Assembly: GCA_037176725.1 (NCBI GenBank)
Contig: JAZBRS010000020.1
Coordinates: 55,456,001-55,520,000, forward strand
DNA: 64,000 bases
Direction of reading: 5' to 3'
DNA from: Posidonia oceanica
Lineage: Eukaryota > Streptophyta > Magnoliopsida > Alismatales > Posidoniaceae
Part shown: positions 33,834-46,474 of the stretch, piece after piece
Numbering within the stretch: position 1 is the stretch's first letter
How the letters are laid out: each line of letters starts with the position of its first letter
Translations under genes and position numbers: made by a program
The notes under the pieces: generated by a model
What the model was told of the DNA's origin: nothing
Seen by the model: only the letters and a program-made list of their open reading frames with translations
Databases searched by the model: none

Positions 33834-35532
33834 TGTAGGAGAGAAAGCGAGTGGCTGGTGTAGACTCTTCGAGTACCTGTAGTCAAAGCTGTTCATCAAT
33901 CTAGAACATGTACAGGCATATAATACTGGCAAACAAAGAAGCAGATGTGCATATAAAGCTGATAAAGTAGTTAATAGCTCACAGCTAACAGTCAAATCAC
34001 AAAATCTAAGCACATTTGGCTATGCAAGGGGGGCATTGCCTGCATAGGGCGAAGTCACACAAAAAGCACTCTTGTCCTCGTCCGTGCGGAGCGAAGAGAC
34101 AAGGGAAAGGGGCTTCGTCCGTCTGGAATGAAGTCACAAAGGAGGTACGCTTGTCCTTGTCCTGCACGGAGCAAGGAAATAAGCGGAAAGGGATTTCACC
34201 CGCCTAGAGTGAAGTCGCAAAGAGATTAGGGACGGTGCCTGACTGTGCTGACCCGACGACCCATGTGGGGCCCTAAAAGGTGCCAAAGTTGTCCTGCTGC
34301 TTTTGGAGTGATTGCCCTATCTCTGATTACTGATGCATTCCTTAAGCTACTGGACTGGCAGTGATCGATTGCTTTGAGGCTTGGAGGCGGCCAACCTGCC
34401 TTGGCAGAAGTACTGTCCCAACGCTGAGCCGAGCCTTGCAGAGTGGGAGGAAAGAGGCAAAAGAAGTGATTTGATAGTGGATAGATGCATGCATGATCTA
34501 TACTAAATCTATTGCCCTCAGCATATGAAGTGCTTGATGCCAGCTACAAAGGAAGGAGCGGTCTCTAATTCACCAGACTCTACTCGGATTCCTAACTGTT
34601 GGTGGCACTCCGGAATGGGTACTGGTGGTGCTTGGGTGGTGGTGTTGTGAGGACAGGCTCCATGCCAAACTCTCAAGGAGCTACACCTACTCTTTTTATT
34701 TTTCTTGTTTCTTTTGCTCCCACATAGGTGTGTAGGTTTTCCCTATCCCTGGCTTGGAGGTAGTGGGCACCTGGTCGAAGGTTGAGGAGCTAGTGCCAGA
34801 CAAGGGTGGCTTGGCCCCCTGGGACTTGTGTATTTCCCAGGCGTAAACTTTAGTTCTTCTCTAAGATAGGCAGAAGGGGCAGGATCACGCTGCTTGCCTT
34901 TTTTCTAGGGTTGACTTTTGCCTTTGCCCCCCTCTTTTTTTGCTTTTTCTTTTCCTTTTTTTTTTTCTTATTCTTCTTTTTTTTTTTGGCTTGCAGGCTT
35001 CCGCTGTCCTTAACTTAGAGGTAATGGGCACCTGGTTTTGAGACGGGGGACCAGGCCTTGCAGGGCTTGCAGACTCCCAGGTGTGGATTCTGAATCATCT
35101 CCAAGGTAATTAGAGGGACAGGGTTATACTGCACACTTCTATCTCTAGGGCCAACTCCTATCTTCACGTTTCATTTTCTTTTCTTTTTTGTGCCTAGGCT
35201 TAGACATGTAGGTTTTGCTCACACTCACACACCCTAGGATTTTTTCTCCCTCTAGAGGTGTAAGTCCTGAAAGAGGTTTGGACATTTCGTCCGTCCTTAT
35301 TGGATGGTGGCTCCCTCACTGGTTAGGACATCTAAGTAGTGCCGGGTGAGGTAGAGGGTACTCCTTCCAGAGTAGGCAAGCATCTTCGATTTTCGTCATC
35401 GGGCTTATGATAGTAATGCACATAATACATCTACAACTTTCTCTACTGATAAACAAACAAGCCTAAAATGCATGGGAAAGAAGGAATGCAAGAAGTAAGA
35501 GAGAAAGGACTCTGCAAGGTAGCAGCGGCAGG
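33834..35532 (-). other. El-B spacer between pol and the extra ORF
   Basis: Non-coding; no domain seen. In minus sense it has a purine-rich tract (about 34,995-34,915), as in El-1, and the conserved block near 35,395-35,305. The part near 34,016-34,210 has a repeated GAAGTCRCAMARRG-type motif. Confidence 0.55.
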
Positions 35533-36840
35533 CTACTGGTAGTACTTCTTGAGGTAGCATGAATTGACCGGCTTAGACTGCTCGACCTGGTCCATGTCCT
35601 CAAGGATTGCTATGCTGCCGGAGAAGACCCGCTTGATTAAGAAGGGGCCACGCCAGTTGGGCTGGAATTTTCCTCGGCCGTCGGGGAGATGGATGGCTCG
35701 AAGGGCCATATCCCCTAGATTGAAGCTTTTGGGCCTAACCTTCTTCAGGTATGCTCTGGTCGAGCGCTTCTGGTAGCACTGGGCATCATGTATGGCCTGC
35801 AGCCTACGCTCATCAATCAGGTTCAGCTGGATGCGGCGATCTTCGACCCATTCTGCTTCTTTCAGCTCAGCTTCTCGTAGGATCCGTAGTGAGGGAATCT
35901 CTACTTCAACAGGCAGCACTGCCTCCATGCCGTACACCAGCGAGTACGGGGTTGCTCCTGTCGAGGTCCGGACCGATGTCCTGTACGCCCAGAGTGCGTA
36001 CGGAAGCTTGTCATGCCAGTCTTTGTGAGTCTCTGCCATCTTTTTCAAGATTTTGATAATGTTCTTGTTGGCAGACTCTACCGCGCCGTTCATCTGTGGC
36101 CGATAAGGCGAGGATCAGTGATGCTTGATATTGAAACTTTGTAGGTAATCTTTGATCCTCTTGGCTATGAAGTTTGTGCCATTATCAGAGATGAGTGCGT
36201 GCGGGACCCCATACCGGGCTATGATATTGTTTCTGATGAACTTTTCTGTAGCCACGGCAGTGATTGTCTTATAGGAGGCTGCTTCCACTCACTTGGTAAA
36301 GTAGTCGATTGCTACCAGAATGTAGTGATGACCGTTGGAAGCTGATGGGTGTATGGCGCCAATGACATCAATCCCCCAGGTGGAGAAAGGCCATGGCGAA
36401 GACATGCTATGCAATTCCTATGGGGGAAGTTCTCATGGATTTGGCCGTTATGGCACTTGCGCACAAATTGGTAGCAGTTTGCCTCCATGGTTGACCAGAA
36501 GTAGCCTTGGAGCATAATCTTCTTGGTCAGCAACACACCATTCATGTGAGGGCTGCAGGTCCCTGCATGGACTTGGAGCATTAGTGTGTCAGCCTCCTTC
36601 TTGTCTACGCAGCGTAGGAGCATCTGGTTGTAAGATCTTCTGTACAAATGTCCTGCCCATATCACATACTTTGACGCCAGATGTGCCAAAATCTTTCTGT
36701 CTACTGCTGAGGCGCCTGGTGGGGGCTGCCAGATTCCAGGAAGACTTTAATGTCGTGGTACCATGGGAGTTCCTCTGCTGGATCCGCTTCCTCGATAGTC
36801 ATGCAGTGCGCGGGCTGTTCCATATGGGTGACTGATACGT
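35533..36840 (-). pseudogene. El-B integrase, broken
   Basis: Same domains as in El-1, ending in KKYYQ plus TAG at 35,533. The catalytic Asp of ISDNGTNF (about 36,180) and Glu of GAVESANK (about 36,076) are present. The second Cys of the zinc-binding CHNC is Gly (about 36,444). A frameshift occurs near 36,400, before the first catalytic Asp; TGA replaces Trp near 36,290 and another TGA lies near 36,117. The C-terminal part, DGRGKFQPNWRGPF, is the canonical GPF-type end. Confidence 0.85.
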
Positions 36841-37460
36841 CCATTGCATGATGCTCGAGTATAGAGAGCCAAGATGCCATGGTTGCCAAAGCATCTGCGT
36901 AGGCATTCCTGGCTTTATTCATGTAGGTGAAGCGGATGCTTTCAAATTCTTCTATCAGCTTCAACAGGCATTCATGGTAAGGTACCAGCTTAGGGTCCTT
37001 GGTCTTCCAGTCGCCGTTAACCTGGGAGATGACCAGCATCACATCTCCGTGTACATGCAACTTACGCACATCATGCTCGAGTGCGACTTGTAGTCCCAGA
37101 AGGCAGGCTTCATACTCTGCCTCATTATTGGTGTAAGGGAATATCATCTTCCTTGCAAAGGGGATTAGCACTCCTTGCGGCATTGCTAGGACAGCGCCGA
37201 TGCCTCTGCCTCTTCTATTGACCGCGCCATCGAAGTACAGATGCCACTGTAGTTCGTCTTCAGGATCCTTCTACTCTGAATCCTCCATGGCGAAAAGAAT
37301 GTCCTCATTAGGGAACTGTGTCTGCAAAGGCTGATATTCAGGTAAGGGGAAGTCAGCCAGATGATCCGCCATGGCTTGCCCCTTCATTGATTTCTGTGTG
37401 ATGAAGGTAATGTCATACTGAGACAATAACACCTGGCACTTAACACATCTGCCCACCATG
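36841..37460 (-). pseudogene. El-B RNase H region
   Basis: Archaeal-type RNase H with LYFDGAVN, NNEAEYEA, VHGDVMLVIS and RNAYADALA, so the acidic residues are all present, unlike El-1. A TAG lies between it and the upstream part near 37,273. Upstream is TQKSMKGQAMADHLADF, the usual tether. Confidence 0.85.
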
Positions 37461-39019
37461 GCCGACTTCTGAAAAAGGAACTTGATCGGGTCATGCCGAC
37501 ATAAGAGCTAGACTGGGTGCGCCATCATGTAATGCCTTAGCTTCTGCGTGGCCTAGACCAGAGATAGGCAGGTCTTCTCTATGGTGCTATACCTGGCTTC
37601 GCATTCAGTGAACTTCTTGCTCAGGTAATAGATGGCATGCTCCTTTCTACCCATTTCATCATGTTGGCCCAAGACGGCACCCATGAATACTGTGTGGTAG
37701 AAAGATAGAGAATCAGGGGTCTCCCTGTCACAGGAGAGACCAAGACAGGAGGCTTGATTAGGAGCTACTTGATCTTGTCAAATGTAGCTTGGCACTCCTC
37801 ACTCCAGTTGATCTGTGCATTCTTCTTCAGGAGTTTGAAGATCGGTTCGTAGATAGGTGTAAGCTGTGCGATGAACTGACTGATATATTGCAAATGCCCT
37901 AGCAGGCCTCTGACTTCTTTCTCGGTCTTGGGGGTGGCATGTCTACAATGGCTTTGGCTTTGCTCAGGTCAACTTCAATCCCCCTCTGGCTGATGATGTA
38001 GCCCAGCAGCTTGCCGGATGATACCCTGAATACACATTTACTGGGGTTAAGGCAAAGCTTGTACTTCCTTAGGTGGTTAAAGAGCTTCTTGAGGCAGATA
38101 AGATGATCCTCAGGCTCTCTAGACTTGGCAATAATGTCGTCCATGTAGACCTCAACTTCTTGGTGCATGAGGTCGTGGAATAATGCTCATCACCCTCTGA
38201 TATGTTGCTCTAGTGTCCTTGAGCCCAAATGCAATAACTTGATAGCAGAAGACTCCCTAGGGGGTGATAAAAGAAGTCTTTTCCATGTCTTCTTCTGCCA
38301 TTCTGATCTAATTATAGCCGGAGAAGCCGTCCATGAAGGAGAGCATTTTGTGCCTTGTAGTGTTGTCCACCAGGACGTTGATGTGCAGTAGGGGGAAGTT
38401 GTCCTTAGGACTGGCTTTGTTCAGATCCCTATAATCAATGCACATACGGACCCGTCCGTCCTTCTTGGGCACAGGCACGACGTTCGCAAGCCATTCTGGA
38501 TAAAGGACGACCTTGAGAAAACCAACGCTGTGCTACTTCATGATTTCCTCTTTGATTTTGAGCAGCCACTGTGGTCGCCACTTCCGAAGCTTCTGCTTTA
38601 CTGGCTTCGCGTCTGGATCCAGAGGTAGGTTGTGCACCACGATCTTGACATCAAGGCCGACCATGTCTTCATAGCTCCAGGCGAAGACATCTACATATTC
38701 CATAAGGAATGCAATAAACTCTGCTTTGGCCTGGGGCGTCAGTAGGGCGCTGATGCGGACCTCCTTGACATCTTCAACTGTGCCAATGTTGATAACCTCT
38801 GTCTCCTCCTCGACATGGAGGTTGGCCTTCTAGGTCGTCATCGTAAGGTTGGAACTCAGGTAATGGTTCATCATTCTCATCTACGCATGTATCATCCTCT
38901 CCCTCATATGCAATGAGTTCTGAGAGGATCTCCTTCTCAAATGTTGGGTCTGTAATGTCAAAGGAGCGGACATGTTCCGCCTCGTGATCCTGATGACGCC
39001 TCAAGATGGTCACGCTCAC
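37461..39019 (-). pseudogene. El-B reverse transcriptase, broken
   Basis: VPVPKKDGRVRMCIDYRDLN, then YMDD (about 38,136-38,147; YVDD in El-1), then KCVFRVSSGKLLGYIISQRG. Stops are mostly TAG, including 38,257-38,259 and 37,553-37,555, which are at the same codons as two TAGs in El-1. Frameshifts lie near 38,830, 38,180 and 37,925. Confidence 0.85.
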
Positions 39020-40408
39020 TAGAGTATTTCTGTAGGCTCGGTGGGTGGTGTCTGCTTCAGTGGCCCCTGGTCCTGCTGACTGATCTGGCTACTCTGCTTG
39101 CTCTGTCTGTTCTAGCACCACTGTCACTGCTGGGACTGCCTGGACAACTGGGACTGCTTTGTCTACTACCGCTGCTGTCCGTACTGTCCCCTCCTCCACG
39201 TTCTCAGATGTACTTGTGGGGGGGTGCCGGAGATGGACAACTGTCCTCTAGGCGACGAATCTGTGTACTGTCGCCAAATGCACTGCCCATGTAGGGCATG
39301 TGCTGCACAAACCATTTAGACCTGCCTTCTGGCTGCAGAGTGATCAACTCGTCTAGTCTAGTGGGTGCTGCCTCTAGTTCTTCTCCCATGACCATGATTG
39401 AGGAATGGTCTTGCGACGGGGAGGGATCCGTGGCCAACGCTTTCCCTTTCCTCAGTGCCTGCTGCTCGACAGCGTCTTCAACCAACACCGTGAGTTGCTC
39501 TTGGAATAGCAATTCCAAGTCTCCGAGCCTGTCATGCACCTGGGCTTTTGCAGTCGCACCCTCCTCGTCTTCTAAGGGTGTGTCGACGTAGTAGGCACAA
39601 ACGGCCTCTTCAGAGCCTTGCCTGCTGATTCCTCTGCCTGCAAGGTCTGCTTTGGCTTCTAGACATATCACCGGTTGGGGCGTCTGCTCTGTTACTGGCC
39701 AGCTGGCTGGCTGATCTGCTGGCGTGGTTGGTTGCGGCACTGGGGCAATCAGAAATGCGAATAGGCCAGCTAGGGATGCCACTAGCAGTGGTGCCGACAA
39801 GGACAGTGCTGTGGCTGGGGGGAGGCAAAGGCGCTCTTCTGAAGGTCCAATAGCTGGACGGTTGCTCTAGGGGATGAAGCACCGGCACTCGTGTGTGATG
39901 GTGGTTGTTTCTCTGTAGTAGTAGTGGGGGTTTTCCACAATGTTGGATCTGCTAAAGCTAACAGCGGTATGGCTGATGGAGCCGCCTGCTTTGCTTGTGG
40001 AGCTGTTGATGAGGCAGGTTGAGTCACGCCGTCGCCTGAATCGACTGATTGCACCATCGAAAAAGGTAACTTCTGTACTGGTGCGGCTGTGGCCGTGAGT
40101 GGACAGGTGGCTAGTGCTTGCAGAAGTGCTCCTGACTCTGGAGCTGTCAATGTAGCTGTCATAGGCATTGGTGAAGCTGTAGAGGGGGAAGAGGCTATCA
40201 TTCCTGTCACAGAGTTTGCAAAATCTGCCACTGTACCAGTAGAGGGAGGGGCCAGACAAATTGATTGGGAGATTGCAGGGCTGATCTGGGCCTCTTCCTT
40301 GGACTGTGTTGGGATAACCGTGTTGGACTGCTCCTCATCGGAATAATAATCTTCTATGCAGACCCACTCCTCTGTCGGCAGTGGGGGGCTCTGACACGGT
40401 GCTGGCAA
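39020..40408 (-). pseudogene. El-B linker between protease and RT
   Basis: Low-complexity Ser/Thr/Ala/Pro/Gln-rich coding remnant in changing frames. Two islands agree with El-1: WVCIEDYYSDEEQS near its start and LDELITLQPEG followed by WFVQHMP near 39,300-39,360. YYVDTPLEDEEG, an acidic island, is also shared. Function unknown. Confidence 0.65.
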
Positions 40409-41175
40409 GGCAGTAACTGGGCTCGTGTTCGGGTCGAGAATACCTGTACTGACAAAGTTAGTGAGTCCCGAGGGATCACAAGCTTCCGCTTCCCAGAGTG
40501 CAGGCGCTCACCATCGCAGGGCTGCCATTCATATCCCAGGCCTTGAAACTTTTTACGCTCCTCAGCTGCAACCAGCTCGGCAATCCCTTGGCTGTGACGC
40601 CCAAGTGGCGTTCCCTTCTCATAGTCCCACCTGCGGCATATGTTCTCGACCATCCTGGAGGGGTTACAATGAACGGCCAAAGAGCTGACATGCTCAAGAA
40701 GAGGGATAAAGTTAACCGGCTCAAACCAGTTAACGTGTTATAAGGTATCCGACGGCTTAGGATCAAATTGGACAGTCTGCTGGGATACAGAAGAGACCAC
40801 CTCGATCGGTTCCTTGTCAAAATTTTCCGCCATGACGACGACGACATCGTCGCCCTAGTGAAACTTGATCATGTAGTGGAGGGTCGAGGGGATCACTTGA
40901 TGCTTGTGCAGCCAAGGGTGCCCAAGCAAAAGATTAAAAGAAGGCTCCAAGTCGACGATATTGAATTCTACATTGAATTCGATCAGGCCAATGGTAAGAG
41001 GAATAACTAGGATCCCCAAAGAATCTTGGTGCGTATTGTCAAAAGAAGTCATTCCCTTCATGGCTGGTGTGATGTCCTCGGCTTTGAATCTGAGCTTTAG
41101 TGCTGTGCGCACAGGACAGACATTAAGGCCTAACCCATTATCGACCAGCGAGAGGGGAATGCGGAAACTTTTGAA
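40409..41175 (-). pseudogene. El-B aspartic protease and G-patch-like motif
   Basis: Active site DNGLG (Ser replaced by Leu) near 41,140, then FNLLLGHPWLHKH. After a TAG near 40,857 and a TAA near 40,740 the frame continues with WDYEKGTPLGRHSQGI, the G-patch-like motif. A TAG at 41,176-41,178, just upstream, is at the same codon as the TAG at 8-10 in El-1. Confidence 0.78.
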
Positions 41176-44100
41176 CTACACCGTGATAAATAGGGGCTGA
41201 TTATAGTTAGGCCCTACTGTAGGCAGATCATTGCTCGAGAAAGAGATGACCTGCGGCTCCACAATCATACCCACCATATTTTCCAGAGTTGCAGGCTCGA
41301 TGGTTTGGGACACATGGGTGGCCTGGAACACACGGAGGAAAGCCTCTCGGTGTTCGCGGGAAGAATGTATTAGGTCCCAAATGAAGATGTCAGCCTTGAC
41401 TTTTTTCAGTTGGGCCGTTATGTCAGTTGAAGGCTGGTCTTTTTTGGAGGTGGGGATAATGGCTCTGGTGGTAGGTTCTGTAGTGGTGGGATCAGGGGAT
41501 TGGCCTGCTGGTGGTTGGCTTGATGGTATAGGCTGGCCTACTGGTGGAGATTGGCCTGATGGTATAGGCTGGCCCGTAGGTGGAGATTGGCCTACTGGTG
41601 GAGTAGGTTCAGGGGGTTAGGCCTGGCTACTAGGGCTGCAGGTCTGGTTAATGGGGCCGCAGGTTTGTAGACCCTCCCCGACTGCATGACATCCGCACAC
41701 ATTTCTGCAGCATAGTCGTATGGAACGCGGTAGGTATCCCTGGTCAGGTTGATTACCAGGGGAGCATGAGCTTCGAGCTCGAGAGGGGCCACCAGGATAC
41801 TTGCTGGAGGGTGGATGGATGTGGGATGCTGCCGGGAAGGCTGTGTTGGCTCTGGTTGGGGCCTGGCTTGCAGGCAAACTTGGGGTTGAGCCTCTGGTTG
41901 TATGGGGGGCCTCACAGTAGCGTGCTCTGGCTTGGCGTCCAGTCGGATCATGTGAATCCCCGACTCAGAACCGGCAAGTGCTGCAAGATAGAGGGAAGGA
42001 GAAACATGCACAGAAATGTCTTAAATAAGATCAGAAGGGTCCACCTGTACACTTGAAGTCCCTGCACCTCCCAGGCTAGAATGCTCTGGCAAAGGCTGGT
42101 GGACGATGCTTGGATTGGGGGGAGCTGTCCCTAATGCATGGGAAGATGCTGGTGGAGGGGTGGATGATGATGCTGCCTCCTGTGTGTTGATACTGATGAC
42201 CTTTCGGTCAATCAGGTCCTGCACTGTGCCCCGCAGAGTGAAGCAATTATTCGTCGAGTGTCCGACAACTCGATGAAAATCGCAGAAGTGATTCGTCCTG
42301 TACCACCTTGGAAGAGGGTTGGGTGGTGGGCAGACTTTAGGGAGCGTGAGGAGTGACGCAACCTTAGGGAGAACGGCGCCCAGCGGCTCCACTAGCTGAG
42401 TGAAGTGACGCTGATGGTTGGGCCGTCTCTACCCTTGGTGCTATCCTTGCCGGACCGGTGCGGCTGAGTAGACCGGTCAGGCGGTGGTGGTGATCTGTGG
42501 TGTGTGAAGTGCAGTAGGTGTGGGTGCATACACTACCTAATTCGGGCGAGGCGAAGCTACCATGTGGACAGGAGCGGCAAGAGAGTCGACGTATGCAACA
42601 GTGGTCTGCAGGGGATCTCTCCTCCTGGGGTTGTTGTTGTTGCCACTGCCATTGTTGTTGGTGTTGGTGTTGCTGCTGCTACCGCCGTAGCCACTGATGG
42701 GGGAGGCGGCTTGCTTGGCGAAGACGGAGAGCACTGGAAAATTGCCGCTCCGAAGGGAGCTCTCCACGCATATGCCGACCCGAATCAATGATGCAAAACT
42801 AGTGACAGCCTGGATGGCAAGCAGAGCCCTAGTAGATGGCCGTGCGCCTCGAATCACAATCTCGATAGATTCCTTGTGAACTTGTGCAGCAAGGGCGCAC
42901 CAACAGCCAACGTACTCCCCGAACGGGTCATTGTTTCTCTACTTAAAGGTGACAAGGTCCTCACGCTTAGGGACCAAGTCAAGGTTGAAGGAGTACTGTT
43001 CCAGAAACGCCCTGCCAAGGTCATTCCAAGTCTTGATGGTGGCCATATCAAGTGATGTAAACCACTTGAGGGCTGAGCCAGTAAGACTTTTCTAAAACAG
43101 GTGGATCAACAACCTGTCATCAGTCTGAAGTTGAGCCAAGTCTCCGCAATACACCTTCATATGGGCGATGGGGCAGTCCCTACCATTGTATTTTTCAAAG
43201 TCTGGGATTTTGAACTTCGGTGGGAGTACCGCCTTTGGAAAGCAACAGAGGTCCTGGAATTAGTAGGAGTGGAAGTCCGTGCCTTGCACTTGACGAAGTG
43301 CTTTCTCCAAAATAGCGAACATGTCGTCATTGGACTCTGGAGTTGCTGCCAGAGGTGATGGGGCAGCGGCGGCAGGGACCACATACGTCGAAGGGGTCGC
43401 ACCGAGGTGCTCCTCCGGATCCACCATCGTGTCGCCTGGTAGCGCGATGGGATGGCCGGCGTATCCATGCAAATGAATAGTGGGTGCTGTGGGTGGTGCA
43501 AAGTATGCAGGAGTTTGAGCCTGATACAAGGGGTAGGGGTAGCCAGAATGCTGTGCAGTGAATTGTGGAGATTGTGGGAGCAGCAGCTGCGGTAGTGGCA
43601 TGGTGCCAAGTAGTGGGCCAGAAAAGTGCTGTACTCGAACCAACCCGAGGGACTGGCCACCAGGTGGTGGAGGTGCATGCTGTGCAGTGAATGATGTGTA
43701 TGCAGAGGGCAGAGGCTGCGCCCCTATCACCGAAGCAGAGAGCAGCTGGGGTGATGGCCGGGGTGGTAGTGCAGTAGGGAATGCCTGGAGGGCAGGAGCA
43801 GGATGTAGAGGGATCTCAGGTGCAGAAGGAGCCGGAGGGGGCAGGCAGATAGAACCATGCCCTGAAATATCTGGGAAAGCTCTGCCAAGCGCTGGTACCG
43901 CTCTTGAGGGGTCCCGTCAGTGGGAATGCTGAATTGTAGTGCCAGTAAGGGACCAGATGCAAGAGGGGAGGACGCAGATTGTCCAAGAGGATGGGATCCT
44001 ATGGCGGGAGTCGCCGCAGTAGGGCCAGTGCCATAGATAATATGGCCCTGGGGATCAGAAGCAGTCGGAACGGTCTTCGGAAAGTGAGTGGCAGTTACCA

Positions 44101-44301
44101 AGGTAGCCTTGGTGATAGGATCCGGAGGGGCATGGACTTGCCCAGACCCTACGGTACGTAGGGGTCCCCCAGACGCAAAGGGGGGAAACCCCAGCATCGT
44201 AAGGGGCACAAAGGGGTCAAGACGGGAGTCGAAGGGACCGAAGTGGAAACCCCCCCCCCCACGACTGTAGTGAGCAGAGGCTCGATGGCGTGCTGGTCCA
44301 T
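41176..44301 (-). pseudogene. El-B gag, frameshifted
   Basis: Capsid/nucleocapsid polyprotein. Probable ATG at 44,299-44,301; an 11-base G run (44,250-44,260) puts the next part one base out of frame. Then a Pro/Ala/His/Gln-rich N-terminal part, the retrotransposon gag domain (ALKWFTSLDM, FLEQYSFNLDL, PFGEYVG; about 43,090-42,900) and a zinc-knuckle-like CX2HX4HX4C (FCDFHRVVGHSTNNC, about 42,290-42,243). TAG stops near 43,095, 42,943 and 42,538 and a TAA near 43,260. The C-terminal part (42,011-41,592) is Pro/Gln-rich. Confidence 0.8.
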
Positions 44302-45424
44302 AGCCGCGAGCGAGTAAGAATAGGGCTACGACAGAAAGGTGAAGGACGACGCCTAGGAGGAGCTATAGTCGCAAAAGCAAATAGCTAAGAAAAGGAGGGT
44401 CGAGAACAGGTAACACAACAGAGGCGTCAGTGAAGAGAAACACTCAAGCTCTGACAAGGGAACTCACTCACTAATCTCTATTGCAGACAAAGCAAACAGG
44501 TGTTAGAACCTGAAAGAAAAAATGCAAATGTTTAGTTGGTGGTATGAATGCATTCATGCAGATGGTATGCTTTCTAGCATGCTCTCTCTCGCCAATCTAG
44601 TGTGTCCAAGTAGGTTGTCTACTTCGGACTCACAAGTGTACGGGTCACCGACTCGGCCAGAAAGTAAGGCTCCCATCTAGACCCTGGCCCAGAGCTCAGG
44701 TATAACAGGTGGTGCAGTAGTGGCCTTGACCCTGCTGAGGCATGGGCTGTACCCTCTAGTAGCACCGACACGACCCCTGACAAGGGGGGATAGACCAATC
44801 GACTCGCCTTGTGCCAAAGCAGCTGAACGAGAGACCGAGACTATCCTTCTCAGACTGATAGGTAGACTCAGATGAGAAGATGCATGCCCTATATGATGAT
44901 TCATGCAAAATGAATAAAGTTTTTTAATCTTGCACGTTTTATTAACCCAAGGGGGTGAAGGTGTGTTAGCATCTCTAGTTGATCATAGATTTGACTTTTA
45001 CTTGCTGTTTTTAATTGCCAAGGGGGGAGCCACCAGTCTCTAGTTGTCCTTAAGCCAAGAGCAAAAGGGGAAGAAAACACCCTAACATGGCAAGCAAACA
45101 ACATACAATCATTGCAAAAAGCATGGGCATGGCATGTGCATGTGTATGTGGACATGATAGTGGAAAAAGAAACACTTAGCATGTCAAAAGGCAGGTGTGC
45201 ATGGCATGTGCATGTGTAGTGGCAAAGCAATTGTGTAAAACAGAGTATTTACCACTCAAAAGGCATGTATAGTGCGACAAGCAAGTATTTAGGCATGTAT
45301 AATGCATAAATAAAGCAAGTAAACACAATGTAAGTGATAAGGCAAGTAAACAGGCACATGGCAAGTAATAAAGCAAAGAAGCAGGCATAAAGCAAGCAAT
45401 AAAGCATAGTAGGGCCTGTAGTGA
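44302..45424 (-). other. El-B leader, PBS lost
   Basis: Non-coding. A 3' splice-site-like TTTTTTCTTTCAG|GT lies at about 44,510, about 210 nt before gag. A block near 44,690-44,800 is shared with the El-D leader (58,965-59,080). The PBS and the last approximately 550 bp of the 5' LTR are missing: the leader joins LTR sequence directly near 45,424. Confidence 0.65.
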
Positions 45425-46474
45425 TTGCCTTTAACTACACATCCAAGGGACGAGGAATGCTAATGCCATGCTATGATTGCTAAAAGGTGTACCTGAATGC
45501 CTAAATGCCATGTATGGGGAATTAAACGTGTATCCTACGTGCTCAGCAGCGCTGTCTGTGTTTCGAACCAGGCGAACCCTGGTTCGTGAGAACTCCAAGC
45601 AGTAAGCATCACTGCCCTAATGCAAATGCAGGCGATGAAACAAAACACCGGTAAAACCACACAATGCAAGTTCGACATGCAAAGGGGAAAAGGAGACAAG
45701 GGCAGAAAAGCCAGTAAAACCACGCAATGCAAGTGTGAAACAAGCAAAGGGGAAAGGAAACAAGGACGGAAAACCCTAATCTACATGCCTGAGAAAACAG
45801 GGTGCGAAAACAATGCATGCAGTGCAAGTGGTAGGCAATGAGTGCTATGTAGTGATTCAGGTGGGCTTATCTTGAGGATCTGAGTCCTGATCTGGAATAA
45901 CTTTGGTTAGAATGGAAGATCATTCAACCAGGAAGACCTGGATAGTTAGATCGTGAAGATCCAACAGACCGATCAAAAGTTACTTAGGAATCAAGTCAGG
46001 TGGCTCAAGGGCCAGGAAAAGTGGTCTAAGTAGGGGTCTAAGTGCAAAATGTCCCTAAGTGTGTGCAATGTAGGGTGTCGTACATGTAATGAGGCTAAGG
46101 GTGCCTAAATGGGTGCAAGGGAACTATATGCAAAGGCATAAAGGTGCTATGCATGCAAGAATGCAAATGCACGGACCTAAGTGCAATTTTAAGAAACTGC
46201 AAGGACCTACATGCAATGTTGCGGTAAAAGTATGCAATGCAGCAGTTAGGGTGCAAATGTGAACTAATGATGCAATTGTGGCAAGTATGCAGAAGCAAGA
46301 TGCAGATGAAATAAAAGAATGCATGCTACAGCATAAGGTAGGGACCTATATGCAGAATAGGAAAACTATGGGGTTCATATGCAAAACAGAGCAAAAATGT
46401 GAATGCATGCAATATTTGGATCTATGTGCAGTTTAGGAAACATGCTGGGCTAACATGCAATGCAAAATGAACAT
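45425..46474 (-). mobile_element. El-B 5' LTR fragment
   Basis: Matches 25,465-26,515 of the 3' LTR with about 25 differences in 1,050 bp by eye, most at the left end. It is cut on the left by a deletion and on the right by the insertion of El-D at 46,475. Confidence 0.88.

Larger units (their letters stand above)
24890..46474 (-). mobile_element. El-B: Tat/Ogre-like element, minus sense, 5' LTR split by El-D
   Basis: Reading leftward from 46,474: part of the 5' LTR, leader, gag, protease, linker, RT, RNase H, integrase, spacer, extra ORF, hairpin arrays, PPT and 3' LTR. The remainder of the 5' LTR should lie beyond El-D, outside the window. Coding regions have many TAG stops, some TGA and TAA, and several frameshifts, so it is dead. 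The left border, the end of the 3' LTR, is uncertain to about 150 bp. Confidence 0.85.
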
